From an uncultured Collinsella sp. (GTDB lineage: Bacteria; Actinomycetota; Coriobacteriia; Coriobacteriales; Coriobacteriaceae), in the NCBI GenBank assembly GCA_902495085.1, contig CABUWA010000008.1, forward strand, positions 1 through 28,439: a stretch of DNA of 28,439 bases, written 5' to 3'. Position 1 is the first letter of the stretch. Each line of letters starts with the position of its first letter. The notes under the pieces were generated by a model. The model searched no databases, was not told the DNA's origin, and was given only the letters and a program-made list of their open reading frames with translations. Of the stretch, positions 6,362-14,415 are shown in pieces. The position numbers and the translations under genes are program-made.

Positions 6362-9053
6362 CGTCGCCCCTCCTCCATAATCGCGTTGCGACAAAGGGCA
6401 TGAGCTTCATTGAGGGACGTCCCGAAGAAGCCTCCTTGTAAAGGACCCGGTTCTCTTGCCCGTTCCACTGGCACAGCGGGCCATCCAACTGCTTCGCTGC
6501 GACATTCGAGCCAAACAGACACGCCACGCCGTCAAAAGACGACAGTCCCGATGAACCCAACTGCGCTGAAAGCGCTACGGGGTTTTGCCAATGGCAGACA
6601 AAGTGGATTCCGTGCATAGGAGCCTCACGGAATACCTTTTGAATCTTCTGCTGAGCACCAAAGTCGAAAGATCCTAGTGAGTCCGCATTCGGCACCAACA
6701 CAAACCGCTCCCGCCCACATTCTTCCCCGACATCATTTCTCTGAAGACAATTGGTAATCCATACAGCCGCTTCGTCCGAAGGCACGACCTCCGGAGAAAC
6801 CCCCGCACGAGCGCATATCTCCAGAGTCGAATTAGAAACATGGCGCGCGCCATCCTCCACTACAGCAAACTCAGCGCCTCGCTCATAGCGTGCAAGCGAT
6901 AAAACAAGCGTTTCCATAACGCACGCCGCAAGATCGACAGAATTCGGAAGATCACCGAGCCCTGGCAGCGTTCCCCTGCCCACAAGAGCGATATTGCTTC
7001 CCGCAGCTCTTTCAAACGGGAAATATATCGGTGCCAACCCAGCAGAAACACCCCGGCCAAGCAAGGCGCTCGGCACGTTACCTGAATCTATGTCGTTCTG
7101 CTCAAGGAGGGCCTCAGTCAACTCCGGCAGAGTGCTTCCGTCGAAAACCACCGGTTCATCAAGGTGCCCTTTTGGCATTGCATAGAACTTGTTCCTGAGA
7201 CTGTCCAACGTGGCATCCTCAGCAAACGGCGTAAGCACCGTCACATTTGCGCTCGGATTTCCGTAATCTTCGTTCAGAATCGCCTGTCCCCTGAACCTTA
7301 GACTAGCAGCCGCCTCGTTAAAGGGTCCGAAAGTCGCCCGCGACTCCGCCGGCGAGTTTTTCAGTCCGATACGGATAGGAAACTGTGCGAAGAACTTGCC
7401 TTGGGAAATGGCAAGATTGGTTATCCCGCCGATACTTTGTGACGCCAATATCACGTGAATACCGTATGCACGATAGAGGCGAACGATGCGTTCCAAAAGT
7501 TCACAGGCTTCCTTGCCTCTCGCGCCTTCTAGAAATAGCTGGAACTCATCAATGACCACAACGATACGCGGCATCTTATTCCCGCTATTGCGCCGATACT
7601 TGAGCAGATTATCTCCGTAAGGCTTGATCGCAGCGGCCCTCCGTTTGGCCTCGGCGGCTATGGAATTCAGCACATCCATGGCAAAGTCTTCATCGGCCTC
7701 AAGCCCAAATGCCTTTACCTGCGGTAGATACTCGGGGGAATCCGGCGTGGGAGCCATGGGAAACAGGGTAACGCCCTCTTTGAAATCAAACAGATAGAGT
7801 TCCAACTCGTCGGGAGAATACCTGGCGCACAAACCGTAGATGATATCTTTCAACAGATTCGATTTACCCTGTCCGACCGCGCCGGTTATCAGTGCATTAT
7901 GTCTTTGAGTCTCATTCGAGCCAATCGTGACATCAACCGTCTGGGTTCCACGCAGACCCAGCGAGAACGTGACTCCGTCCTCGCTCGTCTCCATCCAATA
8001 CTCCGAGGGAAGCACCGACTCAATCTTTACTTCGGGCAACCGCAGCTCTGCCGCTGATCGGGCCATCCGCTCGGCGGCTTGCGCCGATTCAATCGTGTCA
8101 AGCTCATAGAGCTCAACATCGTAGCCATCGTGACCCAGCCATCGGGCATGACTGCCCGAGAATAGTTCGAGACGCTCCGAAACAGGATAGGAACGTTTCT
8201 TCTCGCAATACCATTTGGGCAAGTCGTCCATCTTGGGTTGTATCATTAGGAAAGAAGTGCCTGCCTTTGGGGCCGCCTTCATCAGCGAGCAGATACGGTC
8301 GTATTGCTCGGCAGCCATTCCCATCGGCATATCGTGGATCACAACGAGCTGGTACTTCTCGACCGGCATTCCGACCCGTTGGTGATATACCGCTAGGCTC
8401 TCATCGTCTGACAGCAACTCGTTGTTGATTTGCGTCACACGGTCGGTCAGCTCGTTAAGCAAGGCATCGAGTTCGCCTCTCGAATGCAAATACCTGACCG
8501 CTGCCTCGCCTTGCCCGTTCCGGCCAATCGTCGAAAAAGGAGCCTCGATGTTTTTGAGTGCCGGGTCAAAACTAATGATTTCAACTTGCGACGCTGAAGT
8601 CGATAAAAGCGTCTTGGCCTCTACCTCGCGTACTACCCCGTCTGAAATGCAGCCCTCGTCTGAAACCGACATCACGATATTGCCATGACCAAGCAACGGA
8701 ACGATAAAGGGCACCGTAAACAAATCGTCGCGTTTTGAAGTTTTCGACATCGATCCAATCTGGATATACTCGGCGGCATTGAGGGCCGAGCCTTCCTCGA
8801 TCGCCAGCAACTCGTCAACGGTATCCTGCACTCGCTTTTTCAAAAGGGCGTTGCGGCGCTTCTCCCGGATGCTGAGTTTATTGAGCGCTCGTGTTTTTGC
8901 CTCCTGTCTCTCCTTCAGCGTCATCTGCAACCACGTGTCAACGGAGGCAGATTGGGATTCACAAGCTCCCAGCAGATGAGCCTGGCATTCCTTGACCTCG
9001 CTGAGCGCTTGCCTCATTTCGGCATAGGTCTCTTCCTGCGACATATTGGCCAT
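6348..9053 (-). CDS. Soluble FtsK/SpoIIIE-type ATPase with two P-loop-like domains
   Basis: This 901-aa protein has a coiled-coil N-terminus (1-90), a divergent region with VVIHDMPMGM at 237-246, then an FtsK/SpoIIIE core. The core shows Walker A GAVGQGKSN (391-399), LYLFDFKEG, Walker B VVVIDEF (498-504) and LASQS (537-541). A second module from about 640 carries a degenerate P-loop, ALVGRGTLPGLG. Such motors move DNA or, in type VII secretion (EssC/EccC), protein. No membrane segment or DNA-binding gamma domain is visible, which argues against a chromosome translocase. GAGGG precedes the ATG at 9053, which overlaps the GrpE-like stop (TGATG). Linkage to a WXG100-sized gene favours a protein substrate; that is inference. 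Confidence 0.92.
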   Translation of the reverse strand: MANMSQEETYAEMRQALSEVKECQAHLLGACESQSASVDTWLQMTLKERQEAKTRALNKLSIREKRRNALLKKRVQDTVDELLAIEEGSALNAAEYIQIGSMSKTSKRDDLFTVPFIVPLLGHGNIVMSVSDEGCISDGVVREVEAKTLLSTSASQVEIISFDPALKNIEAPFSTIGRNGQGEAAVRYLHSRGELDALLNELTDRVTQINNELLSDDESLAVYHQRVGMPVEKYQLVVIHDMPMGMAAEQYDRICSLMKAAPKAGTSFLMIQPKMDDLPKWYCEKKRSYPVSERLELFSGSHARWLGHDGYDVELYELDTIESAQAAERMARSAAELRLPEVKIESVLPSEYWMETSEDGVTFSLGLRGTQTVDVTIGSNETQRHNALITGAVGQGKSNLLKDIIYGLCARYSPDELELYLFDFKEGVTLFPMAPTPDSPEYLPQVKAFGLEADEDFAMDVLNSIAAEAKRRAAAIKPYGDNLLKYRRNSGNKMPRIVVVIDEFQLFLEGARGKEACELLERIVRLYRAYGIHVILASQSIGGITNLAISQGKFFAQFPIRIGLKNSPAESRATFGPFNEAAASLRFRGQAILNEDYGNPSANVTVLTPFAEDATLDSLRNKFYAMPKGHLDEPVVFDGSTLPELTEALLEQNDIDSGNVPSALLGRGVSAGLAPIYFPFERAAGSNIALVGRGTLPGLGDLPNSVDLAACVMETLVLSLARYERGAEFAVVEDGARHVSNSTLEICARAGVSPEVVPSDEAAVWITNCLQRNDVGEECGRERFVLVPNADSLGSFDFGAQQKIQKVFREAPMHGIHFVCHWQNPVALSAQLGSSGLSSFDGVACLFGSNVAAKQLDGPLCQWNGQENRVLYKEASSGRPSMKLMPFVATRLWRRGDDEQG

Positions 9054-9499
9054 CAGCCCTCTTCGTGCCGAAAGACAACCACTCGCGCTGGACGGAGAAG
9101 TCTTCCACCAATCCTGTAACCGTCTCGCTCTACGCGAGCCACCTTTCCATCTTTGAAGGCGTCGTCTGTCTTAATCAATCCAACGATTTCATGCTCATGT
9201 AGGTTAACTGTCTCGTCGCACAGAACAGACTCAAGCCCGTAATGGCTACAAACCTCGATAATCTCATCCGCAATCGAAGACCTCAAGTCCTCTGACAGCG
9301 GCTCATTCTTAACTCTATCAACAGCAAGCAGCAGCTCACTGAATAATCCTGCATAAGCTTCGCCAGTGGCCAGGTCTTTTATTTTTCTTGAATCTGATTT
9401 GAGAGAAGCGAGAGACGCTCTGAGCCGTTCTGCACAGTCAATAATTGCTTGGCGATCCATCTCCAAGCTGTCGAGTGCTTGGTCCCAGCGCACGTCCAT
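9053..9499 (-). CDS. GrpE-like nucleotide exchange factor (divergent, short)
   Basis: A 148-aa protein whose ATG at 9499 overlaps the J-protein stop (TAATG). Residues 5-90 are helical, as in the GrpE dimerisation stalk, with LFSELLLAVDRVKNEPLS resembling the conserved four-helix segment. The C-terminal beta domain ends in DGYRIGGRLLRPARVVV (126-142), the clear GrpE signature, and NLHEHEIV matches the FDPNLHEAV region. It lacks most of the long N-terminal coil of housekeeping GrpE (about 190-200 aa). It should release ADP from the Hsp70 encoded two genes upstream. The assignment is from motif reading only but is strengthened by the DnaK/DnaJ neighbours. Confidence 0.85.
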   Translation of the reverse strand: MDVRWDQALDSLEMDRQAIIDCAERLRASLASLKSDSRKIKDLATGEAYAGLFSELLLAVDRVKNEPLSEDLRSSIADEIIEVCSHYGLESVLCDETVNLHEHEIVGLIKTDDAFKDGKVARVERDGYRIGGRLLRPARVVVFRHEEG

Positions 9500-10608
9500 T
9501 ATTGGAGCCCCGTCCTCTTTGCAAGCTCTCCTAATTTGCGGGCATTGATCATCCATCCGGTCGGTACAACAAAGAAGAATGCATACAGGAGCAGCCCAAA
9601 GAACAGAACGAGCGTCAAGAGAGCGCCACTTGACCCGCTTATCATAAATAAGAAGGTCAAGCCGCAGAGAATCCAAAACCATCGGGCCGGTGCAATGTAG
9701 TGCCTTTTACGCGCCCAGTCGATAAGGCCCTCCATTTTCTCAATCCATTCCTCATCAGCCTTGTCGATATTTCCCAACGCGCGCATTTCACTAACGACAA
9801 GTTCAGCATGCTGGATTTGTTTCATATTGGTGAAATAGCCAGCATTATCCTTTGAGCTCATTTTGTTCTCGACATCCGTCTCTAGACACCGGCATAACGA
9901 GCTTAGGACGGGTCCATAATCCGGATGTGCCTCATGAAGATTGCGCGCCATAGTGAGGGCCTGGTCAAATTTCCCCTGAAGATAACGCGCATCAACCAAG
10001 CGCGCCATAATCGTATAGTCGCTCTTATCAATCTGCTGGGCCTTCAGAAACTCAGCCTCGGCGTCTGCGTATTTATCAATCATTATGTACGAGTCGCCCA
10101 ACAGCCTATGAGCGGTCGCCTGATTCGAGCCAAGCTTCAGCAACTCAGATGCAGCAAAAATGGATTCGTCATACTTGTCCATCGAATATGCTGCCAGAGC
10201 CCACACAAGCCATGCTTCCGCATCGGTTGAGCAATTCCTTGTTGCCTCCCTAGCGGCAAAACAAGCGTTGGCACTCTGACCGTTTTTGAAATAATCTTTC
10301 GCTTCTGATGTCCAGTCTTTCTCGGCGGTTGCAGCACGGGCGTCTTTTTCCAGGTCCCTCTTGCTGTCACTCTTCCCGCTATCATATGTGGCATCGTATT
10401 CCAAGCGTTTTGAACTGTTGTGAAACAACGAATCTGCTTCATTTAAGAGCTGCATCATCCTTTCGGCGTTTGCTCTTTGCATAGCATCCGGAGATCCTTC
10501 GAGGCGCCTGAAGCGCTTTCGTGTTTTCTTAATCGCCTCTTCAATCTCCTCAATCGGCGCATTCTTTTCCAGTTCGAGAATTTCATAGTAGTCAACAAAT
10601 TCTTCCAT
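9499..10608 (-). CDS. J-like/TPR protein with two C-terminal membrane helices
   Basis: A 369-aa protein whose start at 10608 follows AGGGGA, a site overlapping the Hsp70 stop codon. Residues 5-75 have the J-domain plan (DYYEILELEKNAPIEEIEEAI, then NEADSLF and RLEYDATY), but the HPD tripeptide needed to stimulate Hsp70 is absent: RFRRLEGSPD stands there. Residues 105-240 form about four TPR-like repeats (NGQSANACFAAREATRN, KYADAEAEFLKAQQIDKSD). Two membrane helices span about 309-325 and 329-350. It probably recruits the Hsp70 or its clients to the membrane. Without HPD it may regulate rather than activate ATP hydrolysis. Confidence 0.88.
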   Translation of the reverse strand: MEEFVDYYEILELEKNAPIEEIEEAIKKTRKRFRRLEGSPDAMQRANAERMMQLLNEADSLFHNSSKRLEYDATYDSGKSDSKRDLEKDARAATAEKDWTSEAKDYFKNGQSANACFAAREATRNCSTDAEAWLVWALAAYSMDKYDESIFAASELLKLGSNQATAHRLLGDSYIMIDKYADAEAEFLKAQQIDKSDYTIMARLVDARYLQGKFDQALTMARNLHEAHPDYGPVLSSLCRCLETDVENKMSSKDNAGYFTNMKQIQHAELVVSEMRALGNIDKADEEWIEKMEGLIDWARKRHYIAPARWFWILCGLTFLFMISGSSGALLTLVLFFGLLLYAFFFVVPTGWMINARKLGELAKRTGLQ

Positions 10609-10617
10609 CAGTGTCCC

Positions 10618-12177
10618 CTATCCAATTTCGATGTTCTTCATCTTGTTAACGGCGGCATCAAGTTGCCGCTCGTCCATATTCGCCACGCGGTCGATTTCGA
10701 ACTCACCGTACAGTCGTCCGCTCTCCCCGTCATATAGACGGATATGCACCGTCTGTTCTTTGTCGTATTCGTAAACCACGCGGATGGGAGATCCCTTGGG
10801 CAACCCGGGCGGAAGCGGTATTTCCTTTGAACCGATAATGACCACATAGTTCAAGTCTGGGTCATCGCCTTGTGTCACCTGAACATCGACGTACGACTGG
10901 TTCTCGCTCACCGTTGCTGCGTCCTGTGAATAACTCCCCGGCACGGGTGAATTCCTCGGAATCACGACATTGTTGTAGTCTTTGCCGTCTTTCCCGAGCA
11001 TCACAACCCCCAAAGGTTGCGAGGTAACATCGGCAATGACTACGCTCGGAGCCGTAAAGAGGGGCATATCCGGCAAACTATTTTCCGCCGATCCCGCCAC
11101 GTCAATGCTCGATTCCATTTCTATTGCGGCCTGAACGGCAGCCCCCATGGCGACAGCCTCATCGGGATTTACCCCAAGCTCGGGTTTCATCCCCGAAATA
11201 TCTTCGATTAACTTGTGTACCATTGGCATACGCGTTGAGCCACCAACGAGGACCACATGATCGATCTGGCCCCATGAATAACCGGTGTCCTCGAGCACGT
11301 CCTCGACCAGCTCCTGCGTTCGATTCAGGAGTGACCTACTCGCCCGCTCGAAATCTTCGCGAGAAATAGCCACACGATAAGGCTTTCCGTCTTTCGAAAT
11401 GTGAAGGTTGGCTTTTGCCACGTTCGAAAGAGTGCGCTTAACCATTTCGCATTTCTCTCGAAGCTCGGCACTTATCAGATAATCCTCGAGAACATTACCA
11501 GCGCCCTGTTTCGAGAGCTCTTCTGCCACGAACGACATTAGAGCGTTATCGAAATCGAATCCGCCCAAGTTCCTATCGCCATCGGTTCCGATAACCGTGA
11601 AGCAACCGTCCTCTATCTTAAGAAGCGTCACGTCGAACGTTCCGCCGCCCAGATCATAGACAAGCGTGACGCCGTTCTTCTCGGTATCGAGACCAAAGGA
11701 AAGGGCTGCGGCCGTCGGTTCATTCAACACGCGAAGCACTTTGGTGCCCGCAATTACACCTGCCTGCTTTGTCGCAGTTCTTCTTGCATCATCAAAATAT
11801 GCGGGAACCGTAATCACGGCTCCGCATACTTCTTCTCCAAGTGCCTGCTCGGCATCTTGCAATAATTTTTTGATAATAAGGGAGGAAACCTCTTCTGCAG
11901 AGTAGGAAACGCCCGAGTCGGAGTCGAATCTCCAATCCGGATTTCCCATCTGCCGTTTAACGAACTGGACAACATTATCGGGATCACCTGCCGCCGAATG
12001 CTTGGCCATCGTTCCAACAAGCGGCTCGTCTTTTCCGTCAAATGATTGGAATAAAACAACCGAAGGTGTAGTCGGTTCTCCGTCCGCATTCTTCAGTATT
12101 TCGGGAAGTCCATCGTCTCCCAACACAGCGACGGCCGAATAGGTCGTCCCAAGATCGATTCCAACAACTCTCCCCAT
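10618..12177 (-). CDS. Hsp70 (DnaK-like) chaperone lacking the helical lid
   Basis: The ATG at 12177 is chosen because GAGGA lies nine bases upstream; ATG 12186 would leave no spacing. Of 519 aa, the nucleotide-binding domain shows GIDLGTTYSAVAV, VYDLGGGTFDVTLL and HVVLVGGSTRMPMV, and ends at VNPDEAVAMGAAVQAA. The linker reads VVIADVTSQPLGV rather than the hydrophobic DVLLL type. A beta-sandwich substrate domain follows (about 390-495). The chain then stops after one short helix, so the roughly 100-residue lid of DnaK is missing. It is first in the operon, with J-like and GrpE-like partners next, so it is likely dedicated to this system and not the housekeeping DnaK. Confidence 0.94.
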   Translation of the reverse strand: MGRVVGIDLGTTYSAVAVLGDDGLPEILKNADGEPTTPSVVLFQSFDGKDEPLVGTMAKHSAAGDPDNVVQFVKRQMGNPDWRFDSDSGVSYSAEEVSSLIIKKLLQDAEQALGEEVCGAVITVPAYFDDARRTATKQAGVIAGTKVLRVLNEPTAAALSFGLDTEKNGVTLVYDLGGGTFDVTLLKIEDGCFTVIGTDGDRNLGGFDFDNALMSFVAEELSKQGAGNVLEDYLISAELREKCEMVKRTLSNVAKANLHISKDGKPYRVAISREDFERASRSLLNRTQELVEDVLEDTGYSWGQIDHVVLVGGSTRMPMVHKLIEDISGMKPELGVNPDEAVAMGAAVQAAIEMESSIDVAGSAENSLPDMPLFTAPSVVIADVTSQPLGVVMLGKDGKDYNNVVIPRNSPVPGSYSQDAATVSENQSYVDVQVTQGDDPDLNYVVIIGSKEIPLPPGLPKGSPIRVVYEYDKEQTVHIRLYDGESGRLYGEFEIDRVANMDERQLDAAVNKMKNIEIG

Positions 12178-12214
12178 AGCCACCATTCCTCGATGTCTAT
12201 TTATATTGGTTTTG

Positions 12215-12242
12215 AGTTTATTCAAATTAGACTTTATGTCAA
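12215..12242 (-). promoter_or_regulatory. Putative promoter of the chaperone-FtsK operon
   Basis: On the minus strand a perfect TTGACA (-35, 12242-12237) is followed after 16 bp by TAAACT (-10, 12220-12215), about 38 bp before the Hsp70 start. TTAGAC occurs at 12227-12232 inside the promoter and again at 12268-12273, 41 bp away. These are candidate sites for the divergent XRE regulator. Confidence 0.6.
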
Positions 12243-12324
12243 TTATTGCACCTAAGGACAATCCAGTTAGACATTTGACCGGCACCGAAATGCAAAGTTG
12301 CTCTTGATATCAGACGGGAGCGAC

Positions 12325-12666
12325 ATGAATGTGACCAATAAACATACCGCACTCGCCAGAATCCGCAAAAAGTCAGGGCTTACTCAGCTTCAAATTGCGG
12401 ACAGTCTTGGCGTTAGCAAGGCGACATATAGTGCATGGGAAACAGGTCGAGCAAAACTAGGAGAGGACCGCATTGTTGCATTGTGCGATCTCTTTGGATG
12501 CACGCCCAACGATATCCTTGGCTATACCAAAGATCCAGACGGAAGCCCTGCGTTTTATACTGCTCAGGAAGACGAATATCTATCGCTCTTCAAAGCCCTG
12601 CCACCAAACATCAAGGCCGACATTCTTGACATCATGCGTTATACGACAAAGGCCTGGAGACTCTAG
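12325..12666 (+). CDS. XRE-family helix-turn-helix regulator
   Basis: A 113-aa protein whose ATG at 12325 has CGGGAG four bases upstream. Residues 5-65 form a Cro/CI-type HTH domain (ALARIRKKSGLTQLQIADSL, SKATYSAWETGRAKL, CDLFGCTPNDILGY), as in phage and mobile-element repressors. The C-terminal part (75-113) is helical (LSLFKALPPNIKADILDIM) and may dimerise. It is divergent from the Hsp70-led operon across about 147 AT-rich bases, so the simplest inference is that it controls that promoter and its own. No peptidase partner is present. Confidence 0.9.
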   Translation: MNVTNKHTALARIRKKSGLTQLQIADSLGVSKATYSAWETGRAKLGEDRIVALCDLFGCTPNDILGYTKDPDGSPAFYTAQEDEYLSLFKALPPNIKADILDIMRYTTKAWRL

Positions 12667-12706
12667 GGCTTCTCTTCTGGCATCATGAATGTTTACTAGA
12701 TATAAT

Positions 12707-12774
12707 GTCCAACTCGCACAATCTAAATCGTCCAACTTGCACAATCTAAATCGTCCAACTTGCACAAATCAACG
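12707..12774. repeat. 23-bp tandem direct repeats (about three copies) before the AAA gene
   Basis: Units start at 12707, 12730 and 12753, each opening GTCCAACTYGCACAA. The first two are full 23-mers differing at one base; the third is partial. A consensus -10 TATAAT (12776-12781) follows directly, 24 bases before the ATG at 12805. No good -35 hexamer lies 16-18 bp upstream, so the repeats may bind an activator or repressor. The 23-bp period is close to two helical turns, which would place bound protein on one face of the DNA. Confidence 0.8.
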
Positions 12775-12804
12775 GTATAATACCCTGATAGCAAGGAGGG
12801 TGAC

Positions 12805-14079
12805 ATGGGTTCAATTCAACACGGTTATTTACCACGAGTCGCGGACAAAGTGCTCGCCAGAAAACTAAAATCTTCTGGGGCTGTCCAAATCAAAGGGCCA
12901 AAATGGTGCGGCAAGACCGCAACGGCTGAACAGGCAGCCGCAAGCAGCATCTACATGCAAGACCCCGATAACGGTCCGAGCTACATCCAGCTTGCCGATT
13001 CGAAGCCCTCTCTCCTGCTCAAAGGAGATGAGCCACGCCTCATCGATGAATGGCAAATGGCCCCACAGCTTTGGGACGCCGTAAGGTTCGCGATCGACCG
13101 CGGCAAAGGACGAGGCAGGTTTATCCTCACCGGCTCCGCAACGCCTCGGGCAAGCGAAATGCCGGCACACTCAGGAGTCGGCCGTATAGCACGTATAAAC
13201 ATGCGCCCGATGTCACTTTTTGAATCACGCGAGTCAACAGGATCAGTTTCGCTGGCAAGCCTGTTTGATGGAAACACCGATGTTGCCGATATGGTCGACT
13301 TCGATATCGAACGTATCGTCTACTCACTTTGCCGAGGAGGTTGGCCTGAAGCGGTTACCGAGCCAAACCATGGGATTGCGCTATCCATGGCCCCTGATTA
13401 CATCTCGGAACTGCTTGATTCCGATATCGACGAGATTGATGGACTGCGGAGAAATAAGACTTGGATGGCCCAGATTATTCGAAGCTATGCTCGCAATATC
13501 TCGACAGAGGCATCGCTCGCCACAATCGCTGCTGACATGCAAGGAGAACCTCCCTCAAGAAATACCGTTTCTGAATATGTCGACGCCTTGACCCGCTCCT
13601 GCGTTTTCGAAGATCTCGAGGCATGGGCCCCGCGGCTCCGCTCAAAAACCGCTGTACGGACAAGTCCGACGCGCCATTTCTGCGATCCATCGCTTGCGGT
13701 CGCAGCCCTGGGGGCAACGCCTCAAAAGCTCCTAGAGGATTTTGAAACATTTGGGCTTCTGTTTGAATCGATGTGCATCCGTGACCTGCGCACCTATATG
13801 GATCTGCTTGGCGGCAAGGTTTACCACTATCGGGATAAGACCGACCTTGAAGCCGATGCCGTACTCGTGCTAAATGACGGCAGGTACGCTCTGGTTGAGG
13901 TCAAGCTTGGCTCAAAGCTTATAGACACCGCTGCCGCCAATCTCAAGAAACTCGCATCTAAAATCGATGCGACCCACCAAGGCGAAGCGTCCTTCTTGCT
14001 CGTTCTCACTGGAACCGCAACTGCCTACCGACGGGAAGACGGTGTCGTAGTCGCGCCGCTTGCTTCACTGGCACCGTAG
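12805..14079 (+). CDS. AAA_14/DUF4143 ATPase with nuclease-like C-terminus
   Basis: A 424-aa protein whose ATG is preceded by GGAGGG. Residues 25-150 form an AAA domain with Walker A GPKWCGKT (31-38), Walker B PRLIDEW (D81, E82) and FILTGSATPR (sensor region). A DUF4143 C-terminus ends in a PD-(D/E)XK-like motif: TDLEADAVLVL (about 344-353), then VEVKLGS (about 362-368). These proteins are widespread in gut bacteria and archaea, often multicopy and patchily distributed; their biochemical role is not settled. The region looks less GC-rich than the hyp locus. It stands alone behind tandem repeats, and no toxin or antitoxin gene is recognised next to it. Confidence 0.9.
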   Translation: MGSIQHGYLPRVADKVLARKLKSSGAVQIKGPKWCGKTATAEQAAASSIYMQDPDNGPSYIQLADSKPSLLLKGDEPRLIDEWQMAPQLWDAVRFAIDRGKGRGRFILTGSATPRASEMPAHSGVGRIARINMRPMSLFESRESTGSVSLASLFDGNTDVADMVDFDIERIVYSLCRGGWPEAVTEPNHGIALSMAPDYISELLDSDIDEIDGLRRNKTWMAQIIRSYARNISTEASLATIAADMQGEPPSRNTVSEYVDALTRSCVFEDLEAWAPRLRSKTAVRTSPTRHFCDPSLAVAALGATPQKLLEDFETFGLLFESMCIRDLRTYMDLLGGKVYHYRDKTDLEADAVLVLNDGRYALVEVKLGSKLIDTAAANLKKLASKIDATHQGEASFLLVLTGTATAYRREDGVVVAPLASLAP

Positions 14080-14165
14080 GACAACTGGCATACAGCGGCG
14101 GGCGCAGGAGCCCTCCGTAGTAGAATCTGAACCACTGATTAGACCCGTACAAAAGGAGACTTCCC

Positions 14166-14414
14166 ATGCATGACGTCGGAATGAACATGAGCCAGCTTGC
14201 TATGAGCGTCAAGCAGGTCGACGACACGATCGAGCTCGCCCACGAGTGGAGCCATCAGCTGCTGCATGCAACCGAGAACTTTGACATGGAGCGCATTGGC
14301 GCCAAACTCGAAGCCGCCATGGCGGCGCTCCACGAGGCGCACGACGCACTCGAGGGCTACGAGGAGGCCATCGAGGCCGACCATAACTCCGTTGGCTCCG
14401 TAAAGCTGGTGTAG
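14166..14414 (+). CDS. Small helical protein upstream of nikR
   Basis: An 82-aa acidic, all-helical protein with eight histidines and seven methionines (MHDVGMNMSQLAMSV, WSHQLLHATENF). A strong AAAAGGAGA site precedes the ATG. Its stop lies one base before the nikR start, so the two are translationally coupled. I do not recognise the family. The His/Met content and position suggest metal handling or a NikR accessory role, but that is only inference. TAGAAT at about 14122 may be a -10 element. Confidence 0.75.
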   Translation: MHDVGMNMSQLAMSVKQVDDTIELAHEWSHQLLHATENFDMERIGAKLEAAMAALHEAHDALEGYEEAIEADHNSVGSVKLV

Positions 14415-14415
14415 C

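Noticed and set aside
6348..9053. Housekeeping FtsK chromosome translocase
   Set aside because: There are no N-terminal membrane helices or gamma domain, it has a second P-loop-like module, and it is coupled to chaperone genes.
12707..12774. CRISPR array
   Set aside because: The repeats are directly tandem without spacers.
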